From assembly GCA_039932715.1 (NCBI GenBank), contig JBDTPN010000005.1:90193-154192 (forward strand): a DNA stretch of 64,000 nucleotides, read 5' to 3'. The stretch comes from ZC4RG30 sp039932715 (lineage in GTDB: Bacteria; Pseudomonadota; Gammaproteobacteria; Steroidobacterales; Steroidobacteraceae). A model generated the notes under the pieces. The model ran no database searches. It saw only the letters and a list, made by a program, of their open reading frames with translations, and was not told the origin of the DNA. Below, one piece after another: positions 10,013-17,284 of this stretch. Both the position numbers and the translations under genes were made by a program. The stretch's first letter is position 1; the number at the start of each line of letters is the position of its first letter.

Positions 10013-10972
10013 ATGAAACGGCGCCCGCGCCTGGCGCTGACCAGCGGCGAGCCGGCCGGGATCGGCCCCGACCTTTGCATTCAGCTGGCCGCCGCAACCC
10101 GCGATTCGGATTTCGACATTGTGTGTTTCGGCGATGCCAATCTCCTGGCACAGCGCTCACGGATGACGGGCCTGCCCCTCGAAGCCAATCTCGCCTTCAC
10201 GGTGCAACATGTTGCATTGCCCCAGCCAGTGCACGCTGGCCGGCTGGATCCGCGCAATGCGCGCGCCGTTCTGCAGATGCTCGACCTGGCACTGGACGGT
10301 TGCCGCAATGGGGAATTTGATGCCATGGTGACGGCGCCAGTGCAGAAGAGCGTCATCAACGATGCCGGAATTGCGTTCACCGGTCACACGGAATACCTGG
10401 CCGAGCGCTGTGGAGTGCCCAGGCCGGTGATGTTGCTGGCCTGCGATGCAATGAAGGTCGCGCTGGTCACCACGCACCTGCCGCTGTCTCAGGTCAGCAG
10501 CGCGATCACGGCAGCGGTGCTGGATGAAACCATCGCCATTGTCGATCACGACCTCAGGCGCCTGTGGGGGCTGCAACATCCGCGCATCGCGGTATGCGGA
10601 CTGAATCCGCATGCAGGGGAAAGCGGCCACCTGGGACGCGAGGAGATCGATACCATCGCCCCGGCCATCCAGCGCGCGGTGCAGCGCGGCATCGACGCCA
10701 GCGGCCCCTGGCCAGCGGACACGCTGTTCACCTCTCGGCAACTGGCCAACTTTGACGTTGTGCTGGCCATGTACCACGACCAGGGCCTGCCCACGCTCAA
10801 GCACGCCAGCTTCGGCAATGCAGTCAACGTCACGCTGGGCCTGCCGGTGCTGCGCACTTCGGTGGATCACGGCACTGCGCTGGATCTGGCCGGCACTGGT
10901 CGCGCCGATGTGGGCAGCCTTGTTGCGGCCGTTGAACTGGCCGCGCAACTTGGTCGCACGGCGACGCGGTGA
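10013..10972 (+). CDS. pdxA: 4-hydroxythreonine-4-phosphate dehydrogenase PdxA
   Basis: PdxA oxidises 4-phosphohydroxy-L-threonine in the deoxyxylulose-dependent route to pyridoxal phosphate. It is 319 residues, close to the usual length. Visible family motifs are LTSGEPAGIGPDL at the start, FTGHTEYLAERC, GLNPHAGESGHLG and MYHDQGLPTLK, the last contributing a metal-ligand His; the C-terminal DHGTALDLAGTG is also conserved. The start ATG lies 4 bases after the surA stop, and the stop overlaps the rsmA GTG start. Confidence 0.95.
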   Translation: MKRRPRLALTSGEPAGIGPDLCIQLAAATRDSDFDIVCFGDANLLAQRSRMTGLPLEANLAFTVQHVALPQPVHAGRLDPRNARAVLQMLDLALDGCRNGEFDAMVTAPVQKSVINDAGIAFTGHTEYLAERCGVPRPVMLLACDAMKVALVTTHLPLSQVSSAITAAVLDETIAIVDHDLRRLWGLQHPRIAVCGLNPHAGESGHLGREEIDTIAPAIQRAVQRGIDASGPWPADTLFTSRQLANFDVVLAMYHDQGLPTLKHASFGNAVNVTLGLPVLRTSVDHGTALDLAGTGRADVGSLVAAVELAAQLGRTATR

Positions 10973-11745
10973 TTCGCGCACGCAAGCGTTTCGGCCAGCA
11001 CTTCCTGCACGATCCTTCCGTACTGCAGCGGATCGCCCGCTCGGTCAACGCCATGCCTGGCGATCGCCTGCTGGAGATCGGTCCGGGCACCGGTGCGCTG
11101 ACTGCGCAATTGCTCGCCACGCTGCCTCGGTTTGACGCCATCGAGATTGACCGCGACCTTGCCGCGAAGTTGCGCACACGCTGGCCGACGCAGTTGACAC
11201 TGCATGAAGCCGACGCACTTGAATTCGATTACGCCGCCCTGGCTCGCCTGCGCGGCGGGCCGCTGCGGGTGGTTGGCAACCTGCCCTACAACATCTCCAC
11301 TCCCCTGTTGTTTCGCCTGCTGGAACAGGTCGAGCACATCGCCGACCTGCATGTGATGCTGCAGAAGGAAGTGATAGACAGGATGGCTGCCGCTCCGGGC
11401 AGCAAGGACTACGGACGCCTCACTGTGATGCTGGCGCCGCGCCTGCATATCGAAAAGCTGTTCGATGTGGGCCCCGGCTCATTCACGCCACCACCGCGCG
11501 TCTGGTCGGCGGTGGCACGATTGCAGGTGCTTCCAGAGCCGCGTTTTGCCTTGCCGCCCGCCTTTGCCCGCGTGGTCAGCGCTGCTTTTGCGCAGCGGCG
11601 CAAGACCCTGCGCAACAGCCTGCGGGCACTGGTGCCTCAGTCAGCCTGGGCCGCCACCGGCATCGACCCCCAATTGCGGGCCGAAGTGCTGGCACCGAGT
11701 CAGTTTGCCGAGCTTGCAGCCCTTGCACTACCCGGCGACGTATGA
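10969..11745 (+). CDS. rsmA: 16S rRNA dimethyladenosine transferase RsmA (KsgA)
   Basis: RsmA dimethylates two adjacent adenosines near the 3' end of 16S rRNA during 30S maturation. The 258-residue protein shows FGQHFLHDP at the N-terminus, SAM-binding EIGPGTGALT, and the N6-adenine methyltransferase motif NLPYNIS. The start is GTG in a GTGA overlap with pdxA, so the two are translationally coupled. A TATGAT box at 11741-11746 overlaps the stop and may serve the next gene. Confidence 0.96.
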   Translation: MIRARKRFGQHFLHDPSVLQRIARSVNAMPGDRLLEIGPGTGALTAQLLATLPRFDAIEIDRDLAAKLRTRWPTQLTLHEADALEFDYAALARLRGGPLRVVGNLPYNISTPLLFRLLEQVEHIADLHVMLQKEVIDRMAAAPGSKDYGRLTVMLAPRLHIEKLFDVGPGSFTPPPRVWSAVARLQVLPEPRFALPPAFARVVSAAFAQRRKTLRNSLRALVPQSAWAATGIDPQLRAEVLAPSQFAELAALALPGDV

Positions 11746-11746
11746 T
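11741..11746 (+). promoter_or_regulatory. possible -10 box for usp-apaG-apaH
   Basis: TATGAT ends 11 bases before the usp ATG, giving a predicted 5' leader of only a few bases. No -35 at normal spacing is evident, so this is supported mainly by the similar spacing seen at other genes here. Confidence 0.35.
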
Positions 11747-11757
11747 TTCTTTGCCCC

Positions 11758-12210
11758 ATGAAAATCTACAATAACGTGCTGGCGGTAATCGACCTTTCGG
11801 ATGATGGCATCCGGGTAGGCAAGCGGGCGCTGCAACTGGCCGCTGCCACCGGCGGCACAGACGTGACGCTGCTGCACGTCGTGGAATACATGCCGGTGGA
11901 ACCACTGAGTGATTCACTGCTGCCTGCCATCCAGATCGAGTCGGAGCTGCTGCAACGTGCGCGTGAGCGTATGCAGGTCATCGCCAGTGGGCTGCGCGAT
12001 CCGTCACCACCATGGCAGGTCACCGCCGGCAACGTGAAGGCCGAGATTGTGCGCGTGGCCCGCGACGGCGCGTTCGATCTCATCGTCATTGGCAGTCATG
12101 AACGCCACGGACTGTCCATTCTGGTCAATCTCACCGAAGACACGGTGTTGCACAATGCACCCTGCGATGTGCTGGCCGTGCGCCTGCCCAACGTCCGTGC
12201 GGCCACGTGA
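11758..12210 (+). CDS. universal stress protein, UspA family
   Basis: A 150-residue single-domain universal stress protein of the Rossmann-like UspA superfamily. It starts NVLAVIDLSDDG and ends with the family core VIGSHERHG...APCDVLAVRLP. The ATP-binding signature of MJ0577-type members (G-2X-G-9X-G-S/T) is incomplete, because the GS step is replaced around VNLTEDTVL, so it may not bind ATP, as in E. coli UspA. It sits between rsmA and apaG, a place where E. coli has no gene, and its stop overlaps the apaG start (GTGA). The role is inferred from family only. Confidence 0.88.
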   Translation: MKIYNNVLAVIDLSDDGIRVGKRALQLAAATGGTDVTLLHVVEYMPVEPLSDSLLPAIQIESELLQRARERMQVIASGLRDPSPPWQVTAGNVKAEIVRVARDGAFDLIVIGSHERHGLSILVNLTEDTVLHNAPCDVLAVRLPNVRAAT

Positions 12211-12578
12211 ACAACAGTATCCGCGTACAGGTCGAGACCAGCTACCTGCCGGACCAGTCGGATCCGGTGGAGCGCCGCTTCGTGTTTTCCTACACCATCA
12301 CCATCCGCAATGAAGGCGATGCGCCCGCGCGCCTGATGCAGCGGCATTGGATATTCACCGACGCCAATGGCAAACAGCAGGAAGTGCGCGGCGACGGGGT
12401 ACTTGGCGAACAGCCGCGCCTGCAACCAGGCCAGGGCTTTCGCTATTCCAGCGGCACCATTCTGGAGACACCCGTGGGCGCCATGGAGGGCAGCTACCAG
12501 ATGGAAACCGACGGGGGCGATCACTTCGACGCGCCTATCGCACCGGTGCGCCTGGCCATGCCGGGCATCCTGCACTGA
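12207..12578 (+). CDS. apaG: ApaG family protein (CO2+/Mg2+ efflux-associated)
   Basis: ApaG is a small single-domain fibronectin-III-like protein linked to apaH in many proteobacteria and associated with cobalt and magnesium phenotypes; its exact biochemistry is unsettled. The 123 residues align well with the family: IRVQVETSYLPDQS, FSYTITIRNEGD, RHWIFTDANGK, GVLGEQPRLQPGQGFRYSSG and the closing FDAPIAPVRLA. Start is GTG inside the usp stop (GTGA). apaH follows 19 bases later. Confidence 0.94.
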   Translation: MNNSIRVQVETSYLPDQSDPVERRFVFSYTITIRNEGDAPARLMQRHWIFTDANGKQQEVRGDGVLGEQPRLQPGQGFRYSSGTILETPVGAMEGSYQMETDGGDHFDAPIAPVRLAMPGILH

Positions 12579-12597
12579 TTCCCGGCGGCCACTACCT

Positions 12598-13431
12598 TTG
12601 ACCCGCTACGCCATCGGCGACATCCAGGGCTGCCATGAGCCGCTGACGGATCTGCTGCGTAAGATGCGGTTCAAGGCTGATCGCGATCAATTGTATTTCA
12701 CCGGCGACCTGGTCAATCGCGGCCCGCAGTCACTTCAGGTGCTGCGGCTGGTCAAATCACTGGGTGCCAATGCACGCACCGTGCTGGGCAACCACGACCT
12801 GCACCTGCTGGCACACCACTTCGATGCGGATCGCCCGATGCGTCGGGGCGATACGCTGTCTTCCATACTCAGGGCGCGCGATCGCGTGCCATTGATGGAG
12901 TGGCTGCTGCATCAGCCGCTGTTGATCCACGACAGCGCGCGCAATGATCTGTTCGTGCATGCCGGGCTTGTTCCGCAGTGGTCGCCCGCCATCGCCGCGC
13001 GCGCCGCGTGCGAAGCCGAAGCGGCATTGCGCCGTGATCCACGCCGCTTCCTGGCCACAATGTACGGCGACCAGCCCGATCGCTGGGTGCGCGGGCTCAA
13101 ACCCGCGGATCGCTGGCGATTCACCATCAACGTGCTGACGCGACTGCGCGTGTGCAAGGCCGATGGCACTATCGACTTTCGACCCAAGGGTGCGCCCGAC
13201 ACCATAGCCGCGCCCTGGCGCCCCTGGTTCGACCAGCCGCGCAAGAGCGCCAAAGTGCGTGTGATATTCGGTCACTGGTCCGCGTTGGGATTACTGCGTC
13301 GCCCGCTTCTGCTGGGGCTGGATACTGGGTGTGTGTGGGGCGGCAAGCTCACCGCCGTCAACCTTGACGACCCCAAGGCCCCTGTCATCCAGAAGACTTG
13401 TCGCGCCTGTCGCACTGCTGGAGCGGACTAG
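12598..13431 (+). CDS. apaH: symmetrical diadenosine tetraphosphatase ApaH
   Basis: ApaH hydrolyses Ap4A to two ADP and also affects Np4 caps on RNA. It is a metallophosphatase with GDIQGC (7-12), GDLVNRGP (36-43) and GNHDLHLL (64-71); the His of the later FGHWSALGL motif is also visible. I place the start at a TTG at 12598, which gives 277 residues and begins exactly where the family does (LTRYAIGDIQGC). The open frame extends further upstream, but that part overlaps apaG and is not ApaH-like. Confidence 0.93.
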   Translation: MTRYAIGDIQGCHEPLTDLLRKMRFKADRDQLYFTGDLVNRGPQSLQVLRLVKSLGANARTVLGNHDLHLLAHHFDADRPMRRGDTLSSILRARDRVPLMEWLLHQPLLIHDSARNDLFVHAGLVPQWSPAIAARAACEAEAALRRDPRRFLATMYGDQPDRWVRGLKPADRWRFTINVLTRLRVCKADGTIDFRPKGAPDTIAAPWRPWFDQPRKSAKVRVIFGHWSALGLLRRPLLLGLDTGCVWGGKLTAVNLDDPKAPVIQKTCRACRTAGAD

Positions 13432-13482
13432 GACTATTATGCGCCCAACTTTGATTGCCACTCACGATTACAGAGGTATGGA

Positions 13483-13998
13483 ATGAACATCTCGATGCAT
13501 AACGCGTCTGTCGGCGTATTTTCAAAGCTGCTGCAAAACCTGCAGCTGCAGCTCGACAAGGCCGAGCAGTGGACTGCGGAACGTAAGATTGATCCCAATG
13601 CCATCCTGCTGGCGCGGCTTGCCCCGGACATGTTCACCTTCACGCGCCAGATCCAGATCATGACGGATCTTGCCAAGGGCACTATCGCGCGCCTGGCCGG
13701 GCTGGAGCCGCCGCGCTATGAAGACAATGAAACCACCTTCGCGGAACTCAAGGCCCGCGTCGCCAAGACAATCGCATATGCACAGAGCCTCGACGAGAAA
13801 TCATTCGCGGGATCAGAGACCCGCAGCATCACCCTGAAGCTGGGCCCGCCGGGCGCGCAGCAGGAAATGAAGTTCGAGGGTCTGAGCTACCTGCTGGGGT
13901 TCGGTACGCCGAATGTGTATTTCCACTATTCCATGGTCTACGCGCTGCTGCGTCACAACGGCATGGAACTGGGCAAGCGCGACTACATCGGCGGCTGA
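13483..13998 (+). CDS. DUF1993 family protein
   Basis: A 171-residue cytoplasmic protein of the DUF1993 family, which has a DinB/YfiT-like four-helix fold. Recognisable stretches are ETTFAELKARVAKT, LLGFGTPNVYFH and the C-terminal RHNGMELGKRDYIGG. An AGAGG ribosome-binding site lies 6 bases before the ATG. Unlike several neighbours it appears to have a normal leader; a TATTAT at 13435-13440 could be its -10. Function is unknown. It converges on fhs across a strong hairpin. Confidence 0.85.
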   Translation: MNISMHNASVGVFSKLLQNLQLQLDKAEQWTAERKIDPNAILLARLAPDMFTFTRQIQIMTDLAKGTIARLAGLEPPRYEDNETTFAELKARVAKTIAYAQSLDEKSFAGSETRSITLKLGPPGAQQEMKFEGLSYLLGFGTPNVYFHYSMVYALLRHNGMELGKRDYIGG

Positions 13999-14018
13999 AC
14001 CGCTGTTCAAATCCTGGA

Positions 14019-14046
14019 GCAACCCGCGGCGCGAAACGCGGGTTGC
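14019..14046. terminator. hairpin between convergent DUF1993 gene and fhs
   Basis: A perfect 10-base-pair stem (GCAACCCGCG with CGCGGGTTGC) and an 8-base loop sit between the two stop codons. No T-run follows on either strand, so termination is probably Rho-assisted or the hairpin protects both 3' ends. Confidence 0.55.
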
Positions 14047-14061
14047 CCTGCCGGGTGGTCG

Positions 14062-15735
14062 CTAGAAAAGGCCCTCGATCTGGCCCTGTTCATTGAGCCG
14101 GATCGAGTTGGCCGACGGCACCTTGGGCAGGCCCGGCATGGTCATGATCTCGCCACAAACCACCACGATGAACTCCGCGCCGGCCGACAGGCGCACATCC
14201 CGTATGTTGACCACGTGACCCGTGGGTGCGCCTTTTAGCGCCGGATCGGTGGAGAAGCTGTACTGGGTCTTGGCAATGCACACCGGGTAGTGGCCGAAAC
14301 CGGCTTCGGTGAACTCCTTGAACAGGTCGCGCACCTTCTGGTCGCCGGTGATGTCGCTGGCGCGATAGATCTGCTGCGCGATGGTCTTGACCTTGTCCCA
14401 CAGCGGCAATTCGTCGGCATACAGCGGCTTGTAGGCGGCCTTGCCGCTTTCCGCCAGCTTCACCACCTCATGCGCCAGTTCCTCGGTTCCCTTGCCGCCA
14501 TCGGCCCAGTGCGAGCACAGGATGGCCTTTGAACCCACGCCGGCACACAGCTCCTTGATCAGGGCGTGCTCGGCGGGTGTATCTGCAATGAACTTGTTGA
14601 TGCCCACGACTGCCGGCACTCCGAACTTGGCCACGTTCTCGAGATGGCGTTCAAGGTTCGCAAAGCCCTTGCGCAGAGCCGCCAGGTCTTCCTTGCCCAA
14701 TTGGTCCTTGGCAACTCCGCCGTGCATCTTGAGCGCGCGCACCGTGGCGACGATCACAACGGCATCGGGCTTGAGACCGGCCTTGCGGCACTTGATGTCG
14801 AAAAATTTCTCGGCGCCCAGGTCGGCACCGAAACCGGCTTCAGTCACAACATAATCGCCCAGGCGCAAGCCAGTCTGCGTGGCCATCACCGAGTTGCAGC
14901 CATGCGCGATGTTGGCGAACGGGCCGCCGTGCACGAAAGCCGGATTGCCTTCGAGCGTCTGTACCAGGTTAGGGCTCAGCGCATCGCGCAACAGCACCGC
15001 CATGGCGCCATCGGCCTTGAGGTCGCGCGCATAGATGGGCTTTTTGTCGCGCGTGCGCGCCACAATAATATTCCCGAGTCGGCGCGTCAGGTCATCAAGA
15101 TCTGTGGCCAGGCAGAAGATCGCCATGACTTCCGACGCCACGACGATATCGAATCCATCCTCGCGCGGATAACCGTTGCCCGGTCCGCCCAGCGAATTGG
15201 TGATCTGCCGCAGCGCGCGATCATTCATGTCCACGACGCGCTTCCAGGTTACGCGCCGCACGTCGATGCCCAGTTCGTTGCCCCAGTAGATGTGGTTGTC
15301 GACCATCGCAGCCAGCAGGTTGTTGGCTGCGGCAATGGCGTGGAAGTCACCCGTGAAATGCAGGTTGATGTCTTCCATGGGCACGACCTGTGCGTAGCCG
15401 CCGCCGGCGGCGCCACCCTTCATGCCAAAGCAGGGGCCGAGACTGGGCTCGCGAAGGCAGATCACCGCATTCTTGCCGATGGCATTGAGCCCATCACCCA
15501 GGCCCACGGTAGTGGTGGTCTTGCCTTCACCCGCTGGCGTTGGACTGATGGCGGTCACCAGGATCAACTTGCCCGGCTTGCGCTTTGCAATTTCCTTGAC
15601 CGTGTCCAGCGAGAGCTTGGCCTTGTACGGACCGTAGTGCAGCAGCTGATCGCTTTTGATGCCGATCTTCGCAGCCGCGTTCTCGATGGGCTGCAACTTT
15701 GCCTGGCGCGCAATCTCGATATCACTCAGGGGCAT
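14062..15735 (-). CDS. fhs: formate--tetrahydrofolate ligase Fhs
   Basis: Fhs makes 10-formyl-THF from formate, THF and ATP, feeding purine and formyl-Met synthesis. It is 557 residues, the normal size. The ATP-binding region TPAGEGKTTTTVGLGD and both family signatures are present: GMKGGAAGGGYAQV and VATVRALKMHGG. I start at MPLSDIEIARQ (ATG at 15735), preceded by AAGGTC; the longer open frame to 15858 lacks family similarity. The gene stands alone, and many gammaproteobacteria rely on FolD instead. Confidence 0.95.
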   Translation of the reverse strand: MPLSDIEIARQAKLQPIENAAAKIGIKSDQLLHYGPYKAKLSLDTVKEIAKRKPGKLILVTAISPTPAGEGKTTTTVGLGDGLNAIGKNAVICLREPSLGPCFGMKGGAAGGGYAQVVPMEDINLHFTGDFHAIAAANNLLAAMVDNHIYWGNELGIDVRRVTWKRVVDMNDRALRQITNSLGGPGNGYPREDGFDIVVASEVMAIFCLATDLDDLTRRLGNIIVARTRDKKPIYARDLKADGAMAVLLRDALSPNLVQTLEGNPAFVHGGPFANIAHGCNSVMATQTGLRLGDYVVTEAGFGADLGAEKFFDIKCRKAGLKPDAVVIVATVRALKMHGGVAKDQLGKEDLAALRKGFANLERHLENVAKFGVPAVVGINKFIADTPAEHALIKELCAGVGSKAILCSHWADGGKGTEELAHEVVKLAESGKAAYKPLYADELPLWDKVKTIAQQIYRASDITGDQKVRDLFKEFTEAGFGHYPVCIAKTQYSFSTDPALKGAPTGHVVNIRDVRLSAGAEFIVVVCGEIMTMPGLPKVPSANSIRLNEQGQIEGLF

Positions 15736-15911
15736 GGGCGTTTGACCTTGGCGTTGTGTAAGGGGTGCCCGCTGGTCATCTACTCCTGGCGGGCGTGGGC
15801 GCGAATGATCCCTCAAAGGTCCCCGGTGGCGCCAGCAGAAAAAGGCCTTTCGGTGCATGCCGCCGGCAGCTTTTCACTTATCATTCGCCCCTCTTTGGTC
15901 GGGGCATGGGT

Positions 15912-16634
15912 ATGGGGCGTATTTTCGAAGTCCGCAAACACACGATGTTTGCCCGCTGGAACCGCATGGCGAAACAGTTCGCCAAGATCGGCAAGGAAAT
16001 CGCCATTGCGGTCAAATCCGGGGGCAGCGACCCGGGCGGCAATCCGGCGTTGCGCCGCGTCATCCAGAACGCCCGCGCGGTCAACATGCCCAAGGACAAG
16101 GTCGAGGCCGCGATCAAACGCGCCTCGGGGCGCGACGCCACCAACTACACCGAGATCCTTTACGAAGGCTATGCACCGCACGGAGTGGCGATACTGGTGG
16201 AGACTGCGACCGACAACCCCACGCGCACCGTTGCCAATGTCCGCAACCTGTTCGTCAAGGGCGAAGGCAACCTGGCTACCAGCGGCAGCGTGAGCTTCAT
16301 GTTCCGCAAGATGGGTGTGTTCCGCCTCTCGCCGCAGGGCGTCGACCAGGACGACCTGGAGTTGTACCTGATCGATCACGGGTTGGATGAAATGGGCGAG
16401 GCCACCGGCGAAAAAGGCGAACCGCAGTTGGTGGTGCGCTGTGACTTCGAGAATTTCGGGCAGTTGCAGCACGCCCTGGAGCAGCGCGCGATCGCCGTGC
16501 TGTCCGCCGCGCATGAATACATCTGCAATGCGCCCACCACGCTGCCTGAAGAACAGGCCACTGAAGTGCTGGCATTGCTGGACAAACTGGAACAGGACGA
16601 AGATGTACAAAATGTTTATCACACGCTCGCGTAA
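15912..16634 (+). CDS. YebC/PmpR family regulator or translation factor
   Basis: A 240-residue YebC-family protein. Members act as DNA-binding regulators, and some have been linked to relief of ribosome stalling. Recognised segments are NARAVNMPKDKVEAAIKRA, YEGYAPHGVAILVE, TATDNPTRTVANVR and SGSVSFMF. The N-terminus (MGRIFEVRKHTMFARW) differs from the usual enterobacterial start (MAGHSKWANIQHRK) and resembles a second YebC subtype. An ATG two codons earlier (15906) is possible. A TATCAT box at 15879-15884 could be the promoter. Its end overlaps the next gene. Confidence 0.9.
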   Translation: MGRIFEVRKHTMFARWNRMAKQFAKIGKEIAIAVKSGGSDPGGNPALRRVIQNARAVNMPKDKVEAAIKRASGRDATNYTEILYEGYAPHGVAILVETATDNPTRTVANVRNLFVKGEGNLATSGSVSFMFRKMGVFRLSPQGVDQDDLELYLIDHGLDEMGEATGEKGEPQLVVRCDFENFGQLQHALEQRAIAVLSAAHEYICNAPTTLPEEQATEVLALLDKLEQDEDVQNVYHTLA

Positions 16635-17280
16635 TCGCGCCTGTCTGGCGATGGTCGTGGCACTTGCACTGACCGGCTGCCAGGCGGGAGATACTGGCCA
16701 CTCGACCAGGGAAGACCGACCCGTGGGTGCATTCCAGTCCGTCGAACTCGAGGGGGCTGCGCAACTGGACATACTGGTGGGACCCGCGCCATCCCTGAGC
16801 ATCACCGGCAGTCAAGGCGCCAGGGCCGCATTCACTACGCGCGTGGAGGGTGACAGGCTGATGCTCGGATCGCACAACAGCCTGTGGCAACCCAGCCTCG
16901 GTAAAGTCGTGGTGCGGATAACGGTTCCGCAATTGCACGCCCTCAAGGTCAGTGGCGCGGGGGAAATCAGCGTCAACGGCATCAGCGGTGACACCCTGGA
17001 TGTGGCGTTCGACGGCGCGGCAAGTCTCGAAGCCAGCGGCAAGGTCGGCACGCTGACCGCCCAATTGAATGGGGCAGGAAGCATGGATCTCTCGCGCCTG
17101 GAAGCGCAGTCCGCCACCGTGACCACCAACGGCGCCGGCAGCGTGGACGTCAATTCGACCGCTTCACTGGATGCCACCGTCAACGGCGTGGGCTCCATCA
17201 ATTACTACGGCAAGCCTGCAAAAGTGACCACCGCCATCCATGGCGTGGGCAGCATTTCCCCGCGCTACAGGGATCACTAA
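16603..17280 (+). CDS. GIN-domain (DUF2807-like) lipoprotein
   Basis: A 225-residue lipoprotein with a short basic start, hydrophobic segment and lipobox LTGC. The rest resembles the DUF2807 GIN domain, a right-handed beta-repeat found in predicted adhesin-like envelope proteins. Repeats such as LKVSGAGEISVNG, FDGAASLEASG, LNGAGSMDLS and TNGAGSVDVN show the characteristic hydrophobic-G-A/V-G rhythm, ending HGVGSISPRY. It starts inside the 3' end of the YebC gene (32-base overlap; a second ATG lies at 16612) and is followed 4 bases later by a TonB-dependent receptor. Confidence 0.82.
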   Translation: MYKMFITRSRNRACLAMVVALALTGCQAGDTGHSTREDRPVGAFQSVELEGAAQLDILVGPAPSLSITGSQGARAAFTTRVEGDRLMLGSHNSLWQPSLGKVVVRITVPQLHALKVSGAGEISVNGISGDTLDVAFDGAASLEASGKVGTLTAQLNGAGSMDLSRLEAQSATVTTNGAGSVDVNSTASLDATVNGVGSINYYGKPAKVTTAIHGVGSISPRYRDH

Positions 17281-17284
17281 CGCA

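Noticed and set aside
13440..13486. 15-codon mini-frame ending in a TGA that overlaps the DUF1993 ATG, like a leader peptide.
   Set aside because: No ribosome-binding site, no repeated regulatory codons and no attenuator hairpins; probably chance.
14566..16293. 575-codon open frame opposite fhs and running into the YebC gene.
   Set aside because: Antisense to fhs for most of its length and in the wrong frame for YebC.
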